Assembly (NCBI GenBank): GCA_036562635.1
Contig: DATCJU010000133.1
Location: 1 to 22,104 of the forward strand
Direction of reading: 5' to 3'
DNA: 22,104 nucleotides
DNA from: DATCJU01 sp036562635
GTDB lineage: Bacteria > Actinomycetota > Actinomycetes > Mycobacteriales > Pseudonocardiaceae
The notes under the pieces are model-generated. The model was not told the origin of the DNA. It saw only the letters and a program-made list of their open reading frames with translations, and ran no database searches. The translations under genes and the position numbers were made by a program. Of the stretch, positions 1 to 7,238 are shown piece by piece. Numbering within the stretch: position 1 is the stretch's first letter; the number at the start of each line of letters is the position of its first letter.

Positions 1-497
1 AGATAACACTCGTCGGGAACCTCGTCGAGGACCCGAACCTGCGCTTCACCCCTAGCGGACAGGCGGTGGCGACCTTCCGCGTCGCCTCCACGCCGCGCTT
101 TTACGACCGGCAGAGCGGGGAGTGGAAGGACGGCGAAGCCCTCTTCCTGACCTGCAATGTCTGGCGGCAGGCGGCCGAGAACGTGGCCGAGAGCCTGACC
201 CGCGGCATGCGGGTGATCGTGCAGGGTCGCCTGAGGCAGCGGTCGTATGAGACCCGTGAGGGCGAAAGGCGCACCGTCTACGAGGTGGAGGTCGACGAGG
301 TCGGCCCGTCGCTGCGCAACGCCACCGCCAAGGTCAACAAGACCCAGCGGCAGGGTGGCGGCTTCGGCGGCGGCGGCGGGGGCTTTGACTCCGGGGGCGG
401 CTTCGGCGGAGCTCCCGCCGGTGCCGGCGCTCCGGGAGGAGCGCCCGCCGACCCCTGGGCCACCGGCGGCGGTTTTTCCGACGACCCTCCGTTCTAG
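1..497 (+). CDS. ssb: Single-stranded DNA-binding protein, 5' end cut by window edge
   Basis: SSB coats single-stranded DNA during replication, repair and recombination. The reading frame is open from the first bases of the window (codons begin at position 3), so the start lies just outside. About 164 residues are visible and probably fewer than ten are missing. The visible protein opens with the OB-fold signature ITLVGNLVEDPNLRFTPSG, continues through WRQAAENVAESLTRGMRV, and then has a Gly-rich flexible linker. It ends in DDPPF, the acidic hydrophobic tip with which SSB recruits replication partners. It is followed by rpsR, rplI and dnaB, the usual actinobacterial order near the origin, where rpsF normally sits upstream. 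A spacer of about 245 bases with small hairpins separates it from rpsR. The identification is secure. Confidence 0.97.
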   Translation, partial: ITLVGNLVEDPNLRFTPSGQAVATFRVASTPRFYDRQSGEWKDGEALFLTCNVWRQAAENVAESLTRGMRVIVQGRLRQRSYETREGERRTVYEVEVDEVGPSLRNATAKVNKTQRQGGGFGGGGGGFDSGGGFGGAPAGAGAPGGAPADPWATGGGFSDDPPF

Positions 498-557
498 GCG
501 AGCGCCCGCTGGTCCTGGGCGCGGCCCGGCCGGCCGCCGTCGCAGGACCGGGCGCCG

Positions 558-619
558 CGAAAGCGGGCTCGCTTTCGTCCGGGTGAGAGCGAGCCGAACG
601 TTCCGCCTTCGGGCGGGAC
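558..619 (+). other. Two small hairpins in the ssb-rpsR spacer
   Basis: Two stem-loops lie between ssb and rpsR. The first (558-577) has 8-bp arms CGAAAGCG/CGCTTTCG around a GGCT loop. The second (600-619) has 8-bp arms with one G-U pair closed by a UUCG tetraloop, a very stable RNA loop. Neither is followed by a T tract. They may be attenuators, RNA-processing sites or weak terminators that set rpsR and rplI expression apart from ssb. That role is inferred from position only. Confidence 0.45.
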
Positions 620-742
620 GAGAACCAAGGCCCTCCGGCCGTGGGTCGGCCCGTGAACGGGTCGGCGTGCGGCCTTGCAAGAGGGGTCACTGACCGACAG
701 ACCATTCCCGCGCAAGCGGGGCTCTCGAACAGGAGCACCACG

Positions 743-979
743 ATGGCCAAGTCACCGCCGCGCAAGCCCAAGAAGAAGGTTTGCGTGTTCTGCCAGGAGA
801 AGATCTCCTACGTCGACTACAAGGACACCGGCCTGCTGCGCAAGTTCATCTCCGACCGCGGCAAGATCCGTGCCCGCCGGGTGACCGGCAACTGCAGCCA
901 GCACCAGCGTGACGTCGCCACCGCGGTGAAGAACGCGCGCGAGATGGCGCTGCTGCCCTACACCTCGACCGCCCGCTGA
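743..979 (+). CDS. rpsR: 30S ribosomal protein S18, zinc-ligand (Cys-containing) form
   Basis: S18 is a small-subunit protein that binds beside S6 on the platform of the 30S particle. The 78-residue product starts MAKSPPRKPKKK and carries YKDTGLLRKFISDRGKIRARRVTGNC, a diagnostic S18 core. The pairs CVFC and NCSQH supply the Cys/His ligand set of the metal-binding (C+) S18 form. Many actinobacteria also carry a zinc-free paralogue elsewhere, induced under zinc starvation. The ATG at 743 was chosen because AGGAG lies 7 bases upstream and because homologues start here. The frame is open further upstream, to about 641, but that stretch is not S18-like. rplI starts 28 bases downstream, so the two are co-transcribed. 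Confidence 0.96.
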   Translation: MAKSPPRKPKKKVCVFCQEKISYVDYKDTGLLRKFISDRGKIRARRVTGNCSQHQRDVATAVKNAREMALLPYTSTAR

Positions 980-1007
980 CCGACCGACCACGAGGGGAGA
1001 AGAGTCC

Positions 1008-1463
1008 ATGAAGCTCATCCTCACCGCTGACGTGAGCGGCCTCGGCGGCCCGGGCGACATCGTCGAGGTCAAGGACGGCTACGGCCGCAACTACCTGCTG
1101 CCCCGTGGTCTGGCCATCCTGGCCACCAAGGGTGCCGAGCGGCAGGTGCAGGCCATCCGCCGTGCCCAGGAGGCCCGCCGCATCCGCGACCTGGACCACG
1201 CGCGGGAGGTCAAGGCCGCGCTGGAGGGCCTGGGCACGGTGAAGCTCACCGCCAAGGCCGCCGAGGGCTCCGGCAAGCTGTTCGGCTCGGTGACGGCCAA
1301 CCACGTGGTGTCCGCGATCCGGTCCGCCGGTGGTCCGGCGCTGGACAAGCGCGCCGTGGAACTCCCGGGGCACATCAAGACCCTGGGCAAGTACACCGCG
1401 ACCGTGCGGCTGCACCCGGAGGTCTCCGCCTCCCTGCCGCTGGAGGTCGTGGCCGCCGGCTGA
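1008..1463 (+). CDS. rplI: 50S ribosomal protein L9
   Basis: L9 binds 23S rRNA at the base of the L1 stalk and helps maintain translational fidelity. The 151-residue product has the N-terminal L9 domain (MKLILTADVSGLGGPGDIVEVKDGYGRNYLLPRG), then a long charged helix at about residues 42-75, and then the C-terminal domain beginning near FGSVT. This is the normal two-domain layout and length. A GGGGAG ribosome site precedes the ATG. It forms an operon with rpsR and is followed by a strong hairpin, so transcription probably stops before the DnaA-box region ahead of dnaB. Confidence 0.97.
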   Translation: MKLILTADVSGLGGPGDIVEVKDGYGRNYLLPRGLAILATKGAERQVQAIRRAQEARRIRDLDHAREVKAALEGLGTVKLTAKAAEGSGKLFGSVTANHVVSAIRSAGGPALDKRAVELPGHIKTLGKYTATVRLHPEVSASLPLEVVAAG

Positions 1464-1479
1464 ACCACGGCTGCACCAG

Positions 1480-1525
1480 GTGGCGCGCCACCCGTCCGCT
1501 CCGGGGCGAGCGGGTGGCGCGCCAC
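1480..1525 (+). terminator. Strong inverted repeat after rplI
   Basis: Perfect 15-bp arms lie at 1480-1494 and 1511-1525, separated by 16 bases. Each arm contains the 12-bp palindrome GTGGCGCGCCAC, so the element can fold as one long stem or as two small cruciforms. The start lies 17 bases past the rplI stop. There is no T tract, which is common for actinobacterial terminators. Its likely role is to end the ssb-rpsR-rplI transcript and insulate dnaB. Confidence 0.7.
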
Positions 1526-1618
1526 TCACTCCCGGCCCGTCCGTCGTCCGGGACCGAACCGGACGAGCGTGACACGCCGGGTTTTCCCACAACGACACGC
1601 CGCACAATCGGGTGCGAT

Positions 1619-1773
1619 CTGTCCACAATTTTGTCCACAGGGCATGACCTGGGCTTTTCCCGCACTCCCGCGGCTTTCATCCACAAGCTGTCCACAGAAC
1701 TTCCCAAGTCTGTGGTCGGTTGTCTACAGCTGCCCACGGGTTGTCCCCAGGGTTGTCCACAGGTCTGTCCACA
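1619..1773 (+). promoter_or_regulatory. Cluster of DnaA-box-like 9-mers upstream of dnaB
   Basis: The high-GC actinobacterial DnaA box is TTGTCCACA. Perfect copies lie at 1631-1639 and 1753-1761. Single-mismatch copies lie at 1619-1627, 1688-1696 and 1765-1773 (CTGTCCACA), 1720-1728 (TTGTCTACA) and 1741-1749 (TTGTCCCCA). Weaker two-mismatch copies lie at 1583-1591 and 1677-1685. All are on the same strand and the seven best fall within 155 bases, far above chance. There is no dnaA, no dnaN and no AT-rich unwinding stretch beside them, so this is not obviously oriC. A DnaA titration or regulatory site controlling dnaB is the better guess. The pattern is seen; the binding is inferred. Confidence 0.75.
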
Positions 1774-1780
1774 GCATGGC

Positions 1781-1809
1781 TTGCCCGATGTGCGCTCGGG
1801 TCCTAGCGT
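1781..1809 (+). promoter_or_regulatory. Candidate dnaB promoter
   Basis: TTGCCC (1781-1786) and TAGCGT (1804-1809) are separated by 17 bases, matching an actinobacterial housekeeping promoter. The last DnaA-box-like 9-mer ends 7 bases before the -35. DnaA bound there would touch or block RNA polymerase. The predicted start, near 1816, leaves a leader of about 180 bases before the dnaB start codon. Confidence 0.55.
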
Positions 1810-1994
1810 GCCGCCACATTCGCCTCGCTCGTCACACCCGTCCCGGATCGGCACGCCCGGGCCGGAACGGGTCGGGCGACCGGGGCAGGCGAGTCGCAGC
1901 AGTACCCGAAAGCGTCGGTGCCCTCAGGTAGAACTCCGACGAACGGAGGAGGAGGCGAGGGCTGTGCGGAGCACTTCGGGGAGGTGTTGGCGCG
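1810..1994 (+). other. dnaB leader region, no gene recognised
   Basis: This stretch of about 185 bases lies between the candidate promoter and dnaB. Apart from the ribosome-binding sequence GGGGAGGTG just before the start codon at 1995, I see no gene, known riboswitch or convincing second promoter. Small GC-rich complementary stretches exist, but none stands out in this composition. Confidence 0.4.
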
Positions 1995-4900
1995 GTGGCA
2001 CTGGCAGATGACCGCGGACCGCTGCGGTCGCCGAGCGGGAACGTGTCCGGCGCCGGCTACGACCCGGCCGCCGAGCGGATGCCGCCCCAGGACGTGGCCG
2101 CCGAGCAGTCCGTGCTCGGCGGGATGCTGCTGAGCAAGGACGCGATCGCCGACGTCATCGAGATCCTGCGTCCCAACGACTTCTACCGACCGGCCCACCA
2201 GGTCATCTACGAGTGCATCCTCGACCTCTACGGCCGGGGTGAACCCGCCGACCCGATCACGGTGTCGGCCGAACTGGAACGACGCGGTGAGCTCCTGCGG
2301 GTCGGCGGTGCGCCCTACCTGCACACCCTCATCGCCACCGTGCCGACCGCGGCCAACGCCGCCTACTACGCCGAGATCGTCGCGGAGAAGGCGGTGCTGC
2401 GCCGGCTGGTGGAGGCCGGCACCCGGATCGCCCAGCTCGGCTACCAGGGTCAGGACGGCGCGGACATCGACGAGATCGTCGACCGCGCCCAGGCCGCCAT
2501 CTACGAGGTGACCGAGCGGCGCACCAGCGAGGACTACGCCCCGCTGGAGGAGCTGCTGCAGCCCACGATGGACGAGATCGACGCCATCGCCTCGCGCGGC
2601 GGTCTCTCCCTGGGCGTGCCCACCGGGTTCACCGACCTGGACGCGGTGACCAACGGCCTGCACCCGGGCCAGATGATCATCGTCGCGGCCCGTCCCGGCG
2701 TCGGTAAGGCACTGGCCCTGGACACCCCGCTGCCCACCCCCGACGGCTGGACCACCATGGGTGAGGTCCGGGTGGGCGACCGGCTCCTGGGCACCGACGG
2801 TCGGCCCACCACCGTCGTGGCCGCCACCGAGGTCATGCTGGGACGGCCCTGCTACCGGGTCGAGTTCTCCGACGGCTCGTCCGTCGTCGCCGACGCCGAC
2901 CACCAGTGGTCGGTGCGTCGTCCCGGCGCGGCCCGCGGCACCGAGCGGGTGCACACCACCGCCGAACTCGCCGCCGAGTTCGCCCGCGAACGGAACCGAC
3001 ACCCCGGGCGGGTGCTGCCCGAGCTCGCCCCGCTGCAGCTGCCGGAGCGGGCGCTGCCCGTGCCCCCGTACGCACTGGGGGCCTGGCTCGGCGCCGGTGC
3101 CCCGGGGTCCGCCGAGCTCGTCACCCCGGACCCCGAGATCGCGATGCACCTGGAGGGCGAGGGCCTGGTGGCCGAGCCGGCGGGTCCGGCCGGCCGGCTG
3201 CGCCTGCGTCCGCCCACCGGTGCCGCCGACCTGCGCGACCCGCTGCGCGCCCTGGGCGTGCTCGACGACCCCCACATCCCGGGGCGGTACCTGCGTGCCG
3301 CGGAGGGACAACGACGTGCCCTGCTGGCCGGCCTGCTCGACACCGCCGGCACCGTGACCACCGACGGGTCGGTGCGCCTGGTGCTGACCGGTGACCGGCT
3401 CGCCGAGGACGTCCGGGAACTCCTGGCCGGTCTCGGCCACCACGGCCGGGTCTGCCGCCCGGCCGGGACGGGCGGACGGCGGACGCTGGTCCTCACCGTC
3501 GACGAGGACGTCTTCCGGGTGGAGCGGAAGCGGCTGCTGCACAAGGAGCGCCGCCGGGAGGCCGGTACCACGACGGAGCCGCTGCGCATCGTGGCCGTCC
3601 GGCCGGTGCCGAGCGTCCCGGTGCGCTGTGTGCAGGTCGACGCTCCGGACCACCTGTACCTGGCCGGCCGGTCGATGGTGCCGACGCACAACTCGACGCT
3701 GGGCCTGGACTTCGCCCGGTCCTGCTCGGTCAAGCACGGCATGACCAGCGTGATCTTCTCGCTGGAGATGAGCCGCACCGAGATCGTCATGCGGCTGCTG
3801 TCCGCCGAGGCCCGCATCCGCCTGGCGGACATGCGGTCCGGGCGGATGACCGACGACGACTGGACCCGGCTGGCTCGCAAGATGAGCGAGATCAGCGAGG
3901 CACCGCTGTTCGTCGACGACTCGCCGAACCTGACCATGATGGAGATCCGGGCCAAGGCGCGGCGGCTCAAGCAGCGGCACGACCTCAAGCTCATCGTGGT
4001 CGACTACATGCAGCTGCTCACCTCGGGCAAGCGGGTGGAGTCGCGGCAGCAGGAGGTCTCGGAGTTCTCCCGGAACCTCAAGCTGCTGGCCAAGGAGCTG
4101 GAGGTCCCGGTGGTGGCGATCAGCCAGCTCAACCGGGGTCCGGAGCAGCGGACGGACAAGCGTCCCATGCTCGCCGACCTCCGGGAGTCCGGCTGCCTGA
4201 CCGCCGCGACCCGGGTGCTGCGCGCCGACACCGGTGCCGAGGTGTCCCTGGGCGAGCTGTTGGCCTCCGGGGAGCGGCCCCTGGTGTGGTCGTTGGACGA
4301 GCGGCTGCGGATGGTGCCGCGTCCGATGTCCGCGGTGTTCCCCAGTGGGGTGAAGGAGGTCTTCCGGCTGCGGCTGGCCTCCGGCCGGGAGATCGAGGCG
4401 ACGGCGAACCACCCCTTCCTCACCCGGGACGGGTGGGTTCCGCTCGGGGAACTCGGGATCGGTGACCGGCTCGCGGTACCCCGGCGTGTCCCGGCACCCC
4501 AGGCTCCGCAGCCGATGGCCGAGTCCGAGGTGGTCCTGCTGGCCCACCTCCTCGGCGGGGGGACGTCCACCGGCCCGCGGTCCGTCGAGTACACGAGCCG
4601 GGACGAGGCGAACCTGCGTGCGGTGGCCGAGGCCGCGGAGCGCGTCGGGATCGCCACGGTCCGCCGGGAGTGCCCCGCGGAGCGGCGCACCGTGCTGCGG
4701 CTGACCACCCCGGTGCGGCGGGACGGATCCGACACCCACCCCGCCTGGGCGGACGACCTGTGCCCGCCGGACGGCCGGGAGCGGGCGGTGCCGCAGCGGG
4801 TGTTCGCGCTGCCGGACGAGCAGGTCGCGTTGTTCCTGCGTCACCTGTGGGCCGCGGGCGGCTCGGTGCGCTGGGACGACCGGGCCCGTCAGGCCCGGAT

Positions 4901-5636
4901 CCACTACACCTCGGCCGGCCGCCGACTGGTCGACGACCTCGCGCTGCTGCTGGCCCGGCTCGGGATCGTGGGCCGGATCCGCAGGGTACGGCAGGCGGGC
5001 CGCCGAACCGTGTGGCGTCTGCTGGTCGACGGTGGGGAGAACCAGCTGCGTTTCCTGGAGGACGTGGGGGTCCACGGGGCACGGGGGCTGGTGGCCGCCG
5101 CGGTCGCCGAGCGGCTGCGCACCGTCGACGGCGTGCAGCCGGACACCGTGCCGCACGACGTGTGGCGACGGATGCGGGAGCTGCTGGCCGCCCCACGGCT
5201 CACCCACCACGAGTCCGTGGCGGCGCTGGGATCCCGGTTCTGCGGCTCCACCCGGTGGAGGCACGCGCCCAGCCGGGCCCGGCTGGCCCGGGTGGCCGCG
5301 CTGCTGGAGGACGCGGAGTTCGACCTGCTGGCGACGAACGACGTGTTCTGGGACGAGGTCGTCGAGATCACCAGTCTGGGCGAGCAGGTGGTCTACGACG
5401 GCACCGTCCCCGGTACGCACAACTTCGTGGCCAACGGGATCGCCGTCCACAACAGCCTGGAGCAGGACGCGGACATGGTCATCCTCATCCACCGGCCGGA
5501 CGCGTGGGAGCGGGACGACCCGCGGATGGGTGAGGCGGACCTGATCCTGGCCAAGCACCGTGCCGGCCCCACCGCCACCATCACGGTGGCGCACCAGCTG
5601 CACTACAGCCGGTTCACCGATCTCGCCCAGGGCTGA
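1995..5636 (+). CDS. dnaB: Replicative DNA helicase precursor with two inteins
   Basis: DnaB is the hexameric 5'-3' helicase that unwinds DNA ahead of the replisome. The 1213-residue precursor reads as a normal DnaB of about 465 residues once two inteins (328 and 420 residues) are removed. The N-terminal domain begins near PPQDVAAEQSVLGGMLLSKDAI (about 30-135). Walker A, GVGK (235-238), is split from its Ser (567) by intein 1. Walker B is LIVVDYMQLL with Asp at about 670. The motif AISQLNRGPEQRTDKRPMLADLRESG is split by intein 2 (734-1153) from SLEQDADMVILIHRPDAW. The GTG at 1995 is favoured by GGGGAGGTG upstream and by the MALADD opening. Both splicing events are needed for ATPase activity, because intein 1 separates the P-loop Lys from its Ser. 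The product is cytoplasmic, in the replisome. A hairpin pair follows the stop. Confidence 0.97.
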   Translation: MALADDRGPLRSPSGNVSGAGYDPAAERMPPQDVAAEQSVLGGMLLSKDAIADVIEILRPNDFYRPAHQVIYECILDLYGRGEPADPITVSAELERRGELLRVGGAPYLHTLIATVPTAANAAYYAEIVAEKAVLRRLVEAGTRIAQLGYQGQDGADIDEIVDRAQAAIYEVTERRTSEDYAPLEELLQPTMDEIDAIASRGGLSLGVPTGFTDLDAVTNGLHPGQMIIVAARPGVGKALALDTPLPTPDGWTTMGEVRVGDRLLGTDGRPTTVVAATEVMLGRPCYRVEFSDGSSVVADADHQWSVRRPGAARGTERVHTTAELAAEFARERNRHPGRVLPELAPLQLPERALPVPPYALGAWLGAGAPGSAELVTPDPEIAMHLEGEGLVAEPAGPAGRLRLRPPTGAADLRDPLRALGVLDDPHIPGRYLRAAEGQRRALLAGLLDTAGTVTTDGSVRLVLTGDRLAEDVRELLAGLGHHGRVCRPAGTGGRRTLVLTVDEDVFRVERKRLLHKERRREAGTTTEPLRIVAVRPVPSVPVRCVQVDAPDHLYLAGRSMVPTHNSTLGLDFARSCSVKHGMTSVIFSLEMSRTEIVMRLLSAEARIRLADMRSGRMTDDDWTRLARKMSEISEAPLFVDDSPNLTMMEIRAKARRLKQRHDLKLIVVDYMQLLTSGKRVESRQQEVSEFSRNLKLLAKELEVPVVAISQLNRGPEQRTDKRPMLADLRESGCLTAATRVLRADTGAEVSLGELLASGERPLVWSLDERLRMVPRPMSAVFPSGVKEVFRLRLASGREIEATANHPFLTRDGWVPLGELGIGDRLAVPRRVPAPQAPQPMAESEVVLLAHLLGGGTSTGPRSVEYTSRDEANLRAVAEAAERVGIATVRRECPAERRTVLRLTTPVRRDGSDTHPAWADDLCPPDGRERAVPQRVFALPDEQVALFLRHLWAAGGSVRWDDRARQARIHYTSAGRRLVDDLALLLARLGIVGRIRRVRQAGRRTVWRLLVDGGENQLRFLEDVGVHGARGLVAAAVAERLRTVDGVQPDTVPHDVWRRMRELLAAPRLTHHESVAALGSRFCGSTRWRHAPSRARLARVAALLEDAEFDLLATNDVFWDEVVEITSLGEQVVYDGTVPGTHNFVANGIAVHNSLEQDADMVILIHRPDAWERDDPRMGEADLILAKHRAGPTATITVAHQLHYSRFTDLAQG
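2709..3692 (+). other. Intein 1 of DnaB: class 3 intein inside Walker A
   Basis: This in-frame 328-residue insertion sits between GVGK and STLGLDF. Joining the flanks restores a perfect P-loop. The first residue is Ala, not Cys or Ser, so the class 1 first step is impossible. It has the class 3 triad instead: Trp67 in block B (DHQW, with His65), Cys307 in block F (VRCVQV) and Thr326 in block G, followed by His327-Asn328 and Ser+1. In class 3 inteins the block F Cys makes the first attack. The central part keeps two LAGLIDADG-like motifs, LGAWLGAG (123-130) and LAGLLDTAG (206-214), in which the acidic residue is Ala129 or Ala213, so the endonuclease is probably dead. Mycobacterial DnaB P-loop inteins of this kind are known and at least one has been reported as redox-responsive. 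Confidence 0.92.
4194..5453 (+). other. Intein 2 of DnaB: class 1 intein with degenerate endonuclease
   Basis: This in-frame 420-residue insertion lies between DLRESG and SLEQDAD, an uninterrupted stretch in intein-less DnaB. Block A starts at Cys1 (CLTAATRVL). Block B has Thr70 and His73 (ATANHPF). The end reads NFVANGIAVHN, with His419-Asn420 and Ser+1. These are all the residues for standard class 1 splicing. The start resembles the M. tuberculosis DnaB intein closely, from memory. The endonuclease blocks are recognisable as LLAHLLGGG (residues 115-123) and LRHLWAAGG (215-223). The positions normally held by Asp are Gly122 and Gly222, so cleavage activity is unlikely. The second change may be shared by relatives of this intein. 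No foreign base composition is evident. Confidence 0.94.
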
Positions 5637-5647
5637 GTCGACGTACG

Positions 5648-5720
5648 CCCCACCGCAGAGGACCGAGGTTCTCCGCGGTGGGGAACGCGGGTTCTCCCGG
5701 CGGGAGAACCCGCGTTCCCC
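5648..5720. terminator. Double hairpin between convergent dnaB and SDR genes
   Basis: The first inverted repeat has arms at 5648-5656 and 5675-5683 (CCCCACCGC/GCGGTGGGG). The second is a perfect 20-bp stem (5680-5699 with 5701-5720, one-base centre), so in RNA the tip opens to a small loop. The right arm of hairpin 1 overlaps the left arm of hairpin 2, so the two are alternatives. It lies between two convergent stops (5636 and 5767) and can end transcription from both sides. Confidence 0.8.
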
Positions 5721-5766
5721 CCGGCCCGCCGGCTCGGGAGGGCACCGACCCCGCCCGCCGCCTGGA

Positions 5767-6513
5767 TCAGCGCACCCGGGCGAGCAGGGGCAACGGCAGA
5801 CGGCGCAGCAGGAAGGCGACCGGGGTCCAGGGCCAGGACGGGACGTAGGCGGTGGCCGGTTCCCGCTCGATCGCCCGGACCAGCGCCCGACAGCCGGTCT
5901 CGGCGTCCACGGCGAACGGCGTCCGTGGCATGTCCTCGTTGATCGGGGTGCGGATGAACCCGGGGTGGATCGTGGTGACCTTGATCCGGGTGCCGTGCAG
6001 GTCGGCACGGATGCTCTCGGCCAGGGTGGCCAGGGCGGCCTTGCTGGCCGAGTAGACAGCCGAGTTGCCGGGCAGGCCCCGGAGCCCGGCCACCGAGGAG
6101 ATCGCCACCAGGTGCCCGTCCCGCTGCTCGCGGAAGATCTCCATCGCCGCTTCGCACTGGGCGAGGGCGGCGACGAAGTTGGTCATGGCGGTACGCCGGT
6201 TCGCGTCGAACCGGCCGGTACCGATCGGCTGCCCGTTGCCGATCCCCGCGTTGACGATCACCCGGTCCAGTCCGCCCAGCTCGTCACGGAAGGCGCGGAA
6301 CACCGTGAAGACCTGGTCGTGGTCGAGGACGTCGAGCTGCCGGACGGCCACGGTGACACCGGGGTACCGCCGGGTCAGCTCGTCCCGCAGCTCCTCGAGC
6401 CGGTCGATCCGGCGGGCGCACAGGGCGAGGTGGCGTCCCCTGGCGGCGAACTCGCGGGCCATACCGAGCCCCAGGCCGGAGCTGGCCCCCGTGATCAGGA
6501 TTCTCTGGCGCAC
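5767..6513 (-). CDS. Short-chain dehydrogenase/reductase (SDR)
   Basis: This is a classical SDR of 248 residues, an NAD(P)(H)-dependent oxidoreductase of unknown substrate. TGASSGLG (8-15) is the dinucleotide-binding glycine motif. Arg34-Arg35 after the second strand favour NADP(H). NAGIGNG (88-94) stabilises the central sheet. Ser140, Tyr154 and Lys158 (YSASK) form the catalytic set, and HPGFIRTPI follows. The tail (WPWTPVAFLLRRLPLPLLARV) is hydrophobic and may touch the membrane, as in some lipid-acting SDRs. I chose the GTG at 6513 because GGGGAG precedes it and the protein then begins just before the first strand. The open frame continues about 58 codons further up without SDR character. 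A TAGTCT at 6584-6589 on this strand is a possible -10. It is convergent with dnaB and looks monocistronic. Confidence 0.9.
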   Translation of the reverse strand: MRQRILITGASSGLGLGMAREFAARGRHLALCARRIDRLEELRDELTRRYPGVTVAVRQLDVLDHDQVFTVFRAFRDELGGLDRVIVNAGIGNGQPIGTGRFDANRRTAMTNFVAALAQCEAAMEIFREQRDGHLVAISSVAGLRGLPGNSAVYSASKAALATLAESIRADLHGTRIKVTTIHPGFIRTPINEDMPRTPFAVDAETGCRALVRAIEREPATAYVPSWPWTPVAFLLRRLPLPLLARVR

Positions 6514-6725
6514 GTCCGCTCCCCGTCTCCTCACCGTTCCCGTCCCCCGGCGGCGTGACGCCGAGCGGGGTGTTCGGCGCAGCAGACTAGGGCTTCCGGG
6601 TTCCGGGGAGACCACCCCGGTCCTGCAGCGGGGTGGCCGGCCCTCCTCCGGCGGGGTGATGCGCGATAACCAGGACGACGGCGACACTGATCGACGATCA
6701 CGACTCGGCGGTGGGAGGGTGAACG

Positions 6726-7238
6726 ATGGGTGAGCGTCCTGGCTCCGGGAGGACGACGCACGGCGGATCGGTACTCGACCTGGTGCTCCGCCTGATCGGT
6801 GCGCTGCTGGTGCTGGGTGGCTTCGCCCTGGTGCTGCTCACGGCGATCGACGTGGCCAAGCGCGTGCTGGACGGGGTCGGGGTGCCGCCCCAGGAACTGA
6901 CCGGTGTGGTGCTGCGGGTGATGGCCGGGGTGTGGGGCCTGACCACGGGGCAGTACGTCTACCGCGCGGCGGGCCGACGGGGCTGGCGGGACCGGCTGGG
7001 CCGGGTGCTGATCGTGACCGGTTACACGGTGCTGCTGGGTGGGGCGGCCCACGTGGTGCGTGAGGTGTCGACGCTGCTGACCACGCTTCCCGAGCAGGGT
7101 GCCGAGATGTCGTCGGTGACCAATTTGTTGATCACCGCGTTGCTGGTGCTGGCACTGACCAGTGCTCTGGTGGTGCCGGGAATGCGGCTGGCCGGGGAAC
7201 GAGCGGTACTCGCCGTGCCGGGTGTGGAGAACGACTGA
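6726..7238 (+). CDS. Small four-helix membrane protein, unknown function
   Basis: The product has 170 residues and I do not recognise a named family. It shows four hydrophobic stretches suited to membrane helices: about 18-42 (LVLRLIGALLVLGGFALVLL), 58-80, 91-112 (VLIVTGYTVLLGGAAHVV) and 131-152 (LLITALLVLALTSALVV). A short charged loop, RAAGRRGWRDRLGR, lies between helices 2 and 3 and probably faces the cytoplasm. The ATG at 6726 follows GGGAGGG. Third codon positions are almost all G or C, so the frame is real. It is divergent from the SDR gene with a spacer of about 210 bases and stands alone on its strand, so its role cannot be inferred from context. Confidence 0.8.
   Translation: MGERPGSGRTTHGGSVLDLVLRLIGALLVLGGFALVLLTAIDVAKRVLDGVGVPPQELTGVVLRVMAGVWGLTTGQYVYRAAGRRGWRDRLGRVLIVTGYTVLLGGAAHVVREVSTLLTTLPEQGAEMSSVTNLLITALLVLALTSALVVPGMRLAGERAVLAVPGVEND

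Noticed and set aside
641..742. Upstream extension of rpsR to an earlier start
   Set aside because: The added residues do not resemble S18, and the ATG at 743 has a good ribosome site and the family N-terminus.
1583..1773. Calling the DnaA-box cluster the chromosomal origin
   Set aside because: Boxes are fewer than in typical actinobacterial oriC, all on one strand, there is no AT-rich unwinding stretch, and dnaA and dnaN are not adjacent.
1803..6008. A 1401-codon open frame antisense to dnaB
   Set aside because: It runs opposite a certain gene, spans the terminator and a second gene, and has no domain character. Long antisense frames are expected in very GC-rich DNA.
6514..6687. Upstream extension of the SDR gene
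   Set aside because: The extra 58 codons are Arg/Pro-rich and carry no SDR features. The GTG at 6513 has a strong ribosome site.
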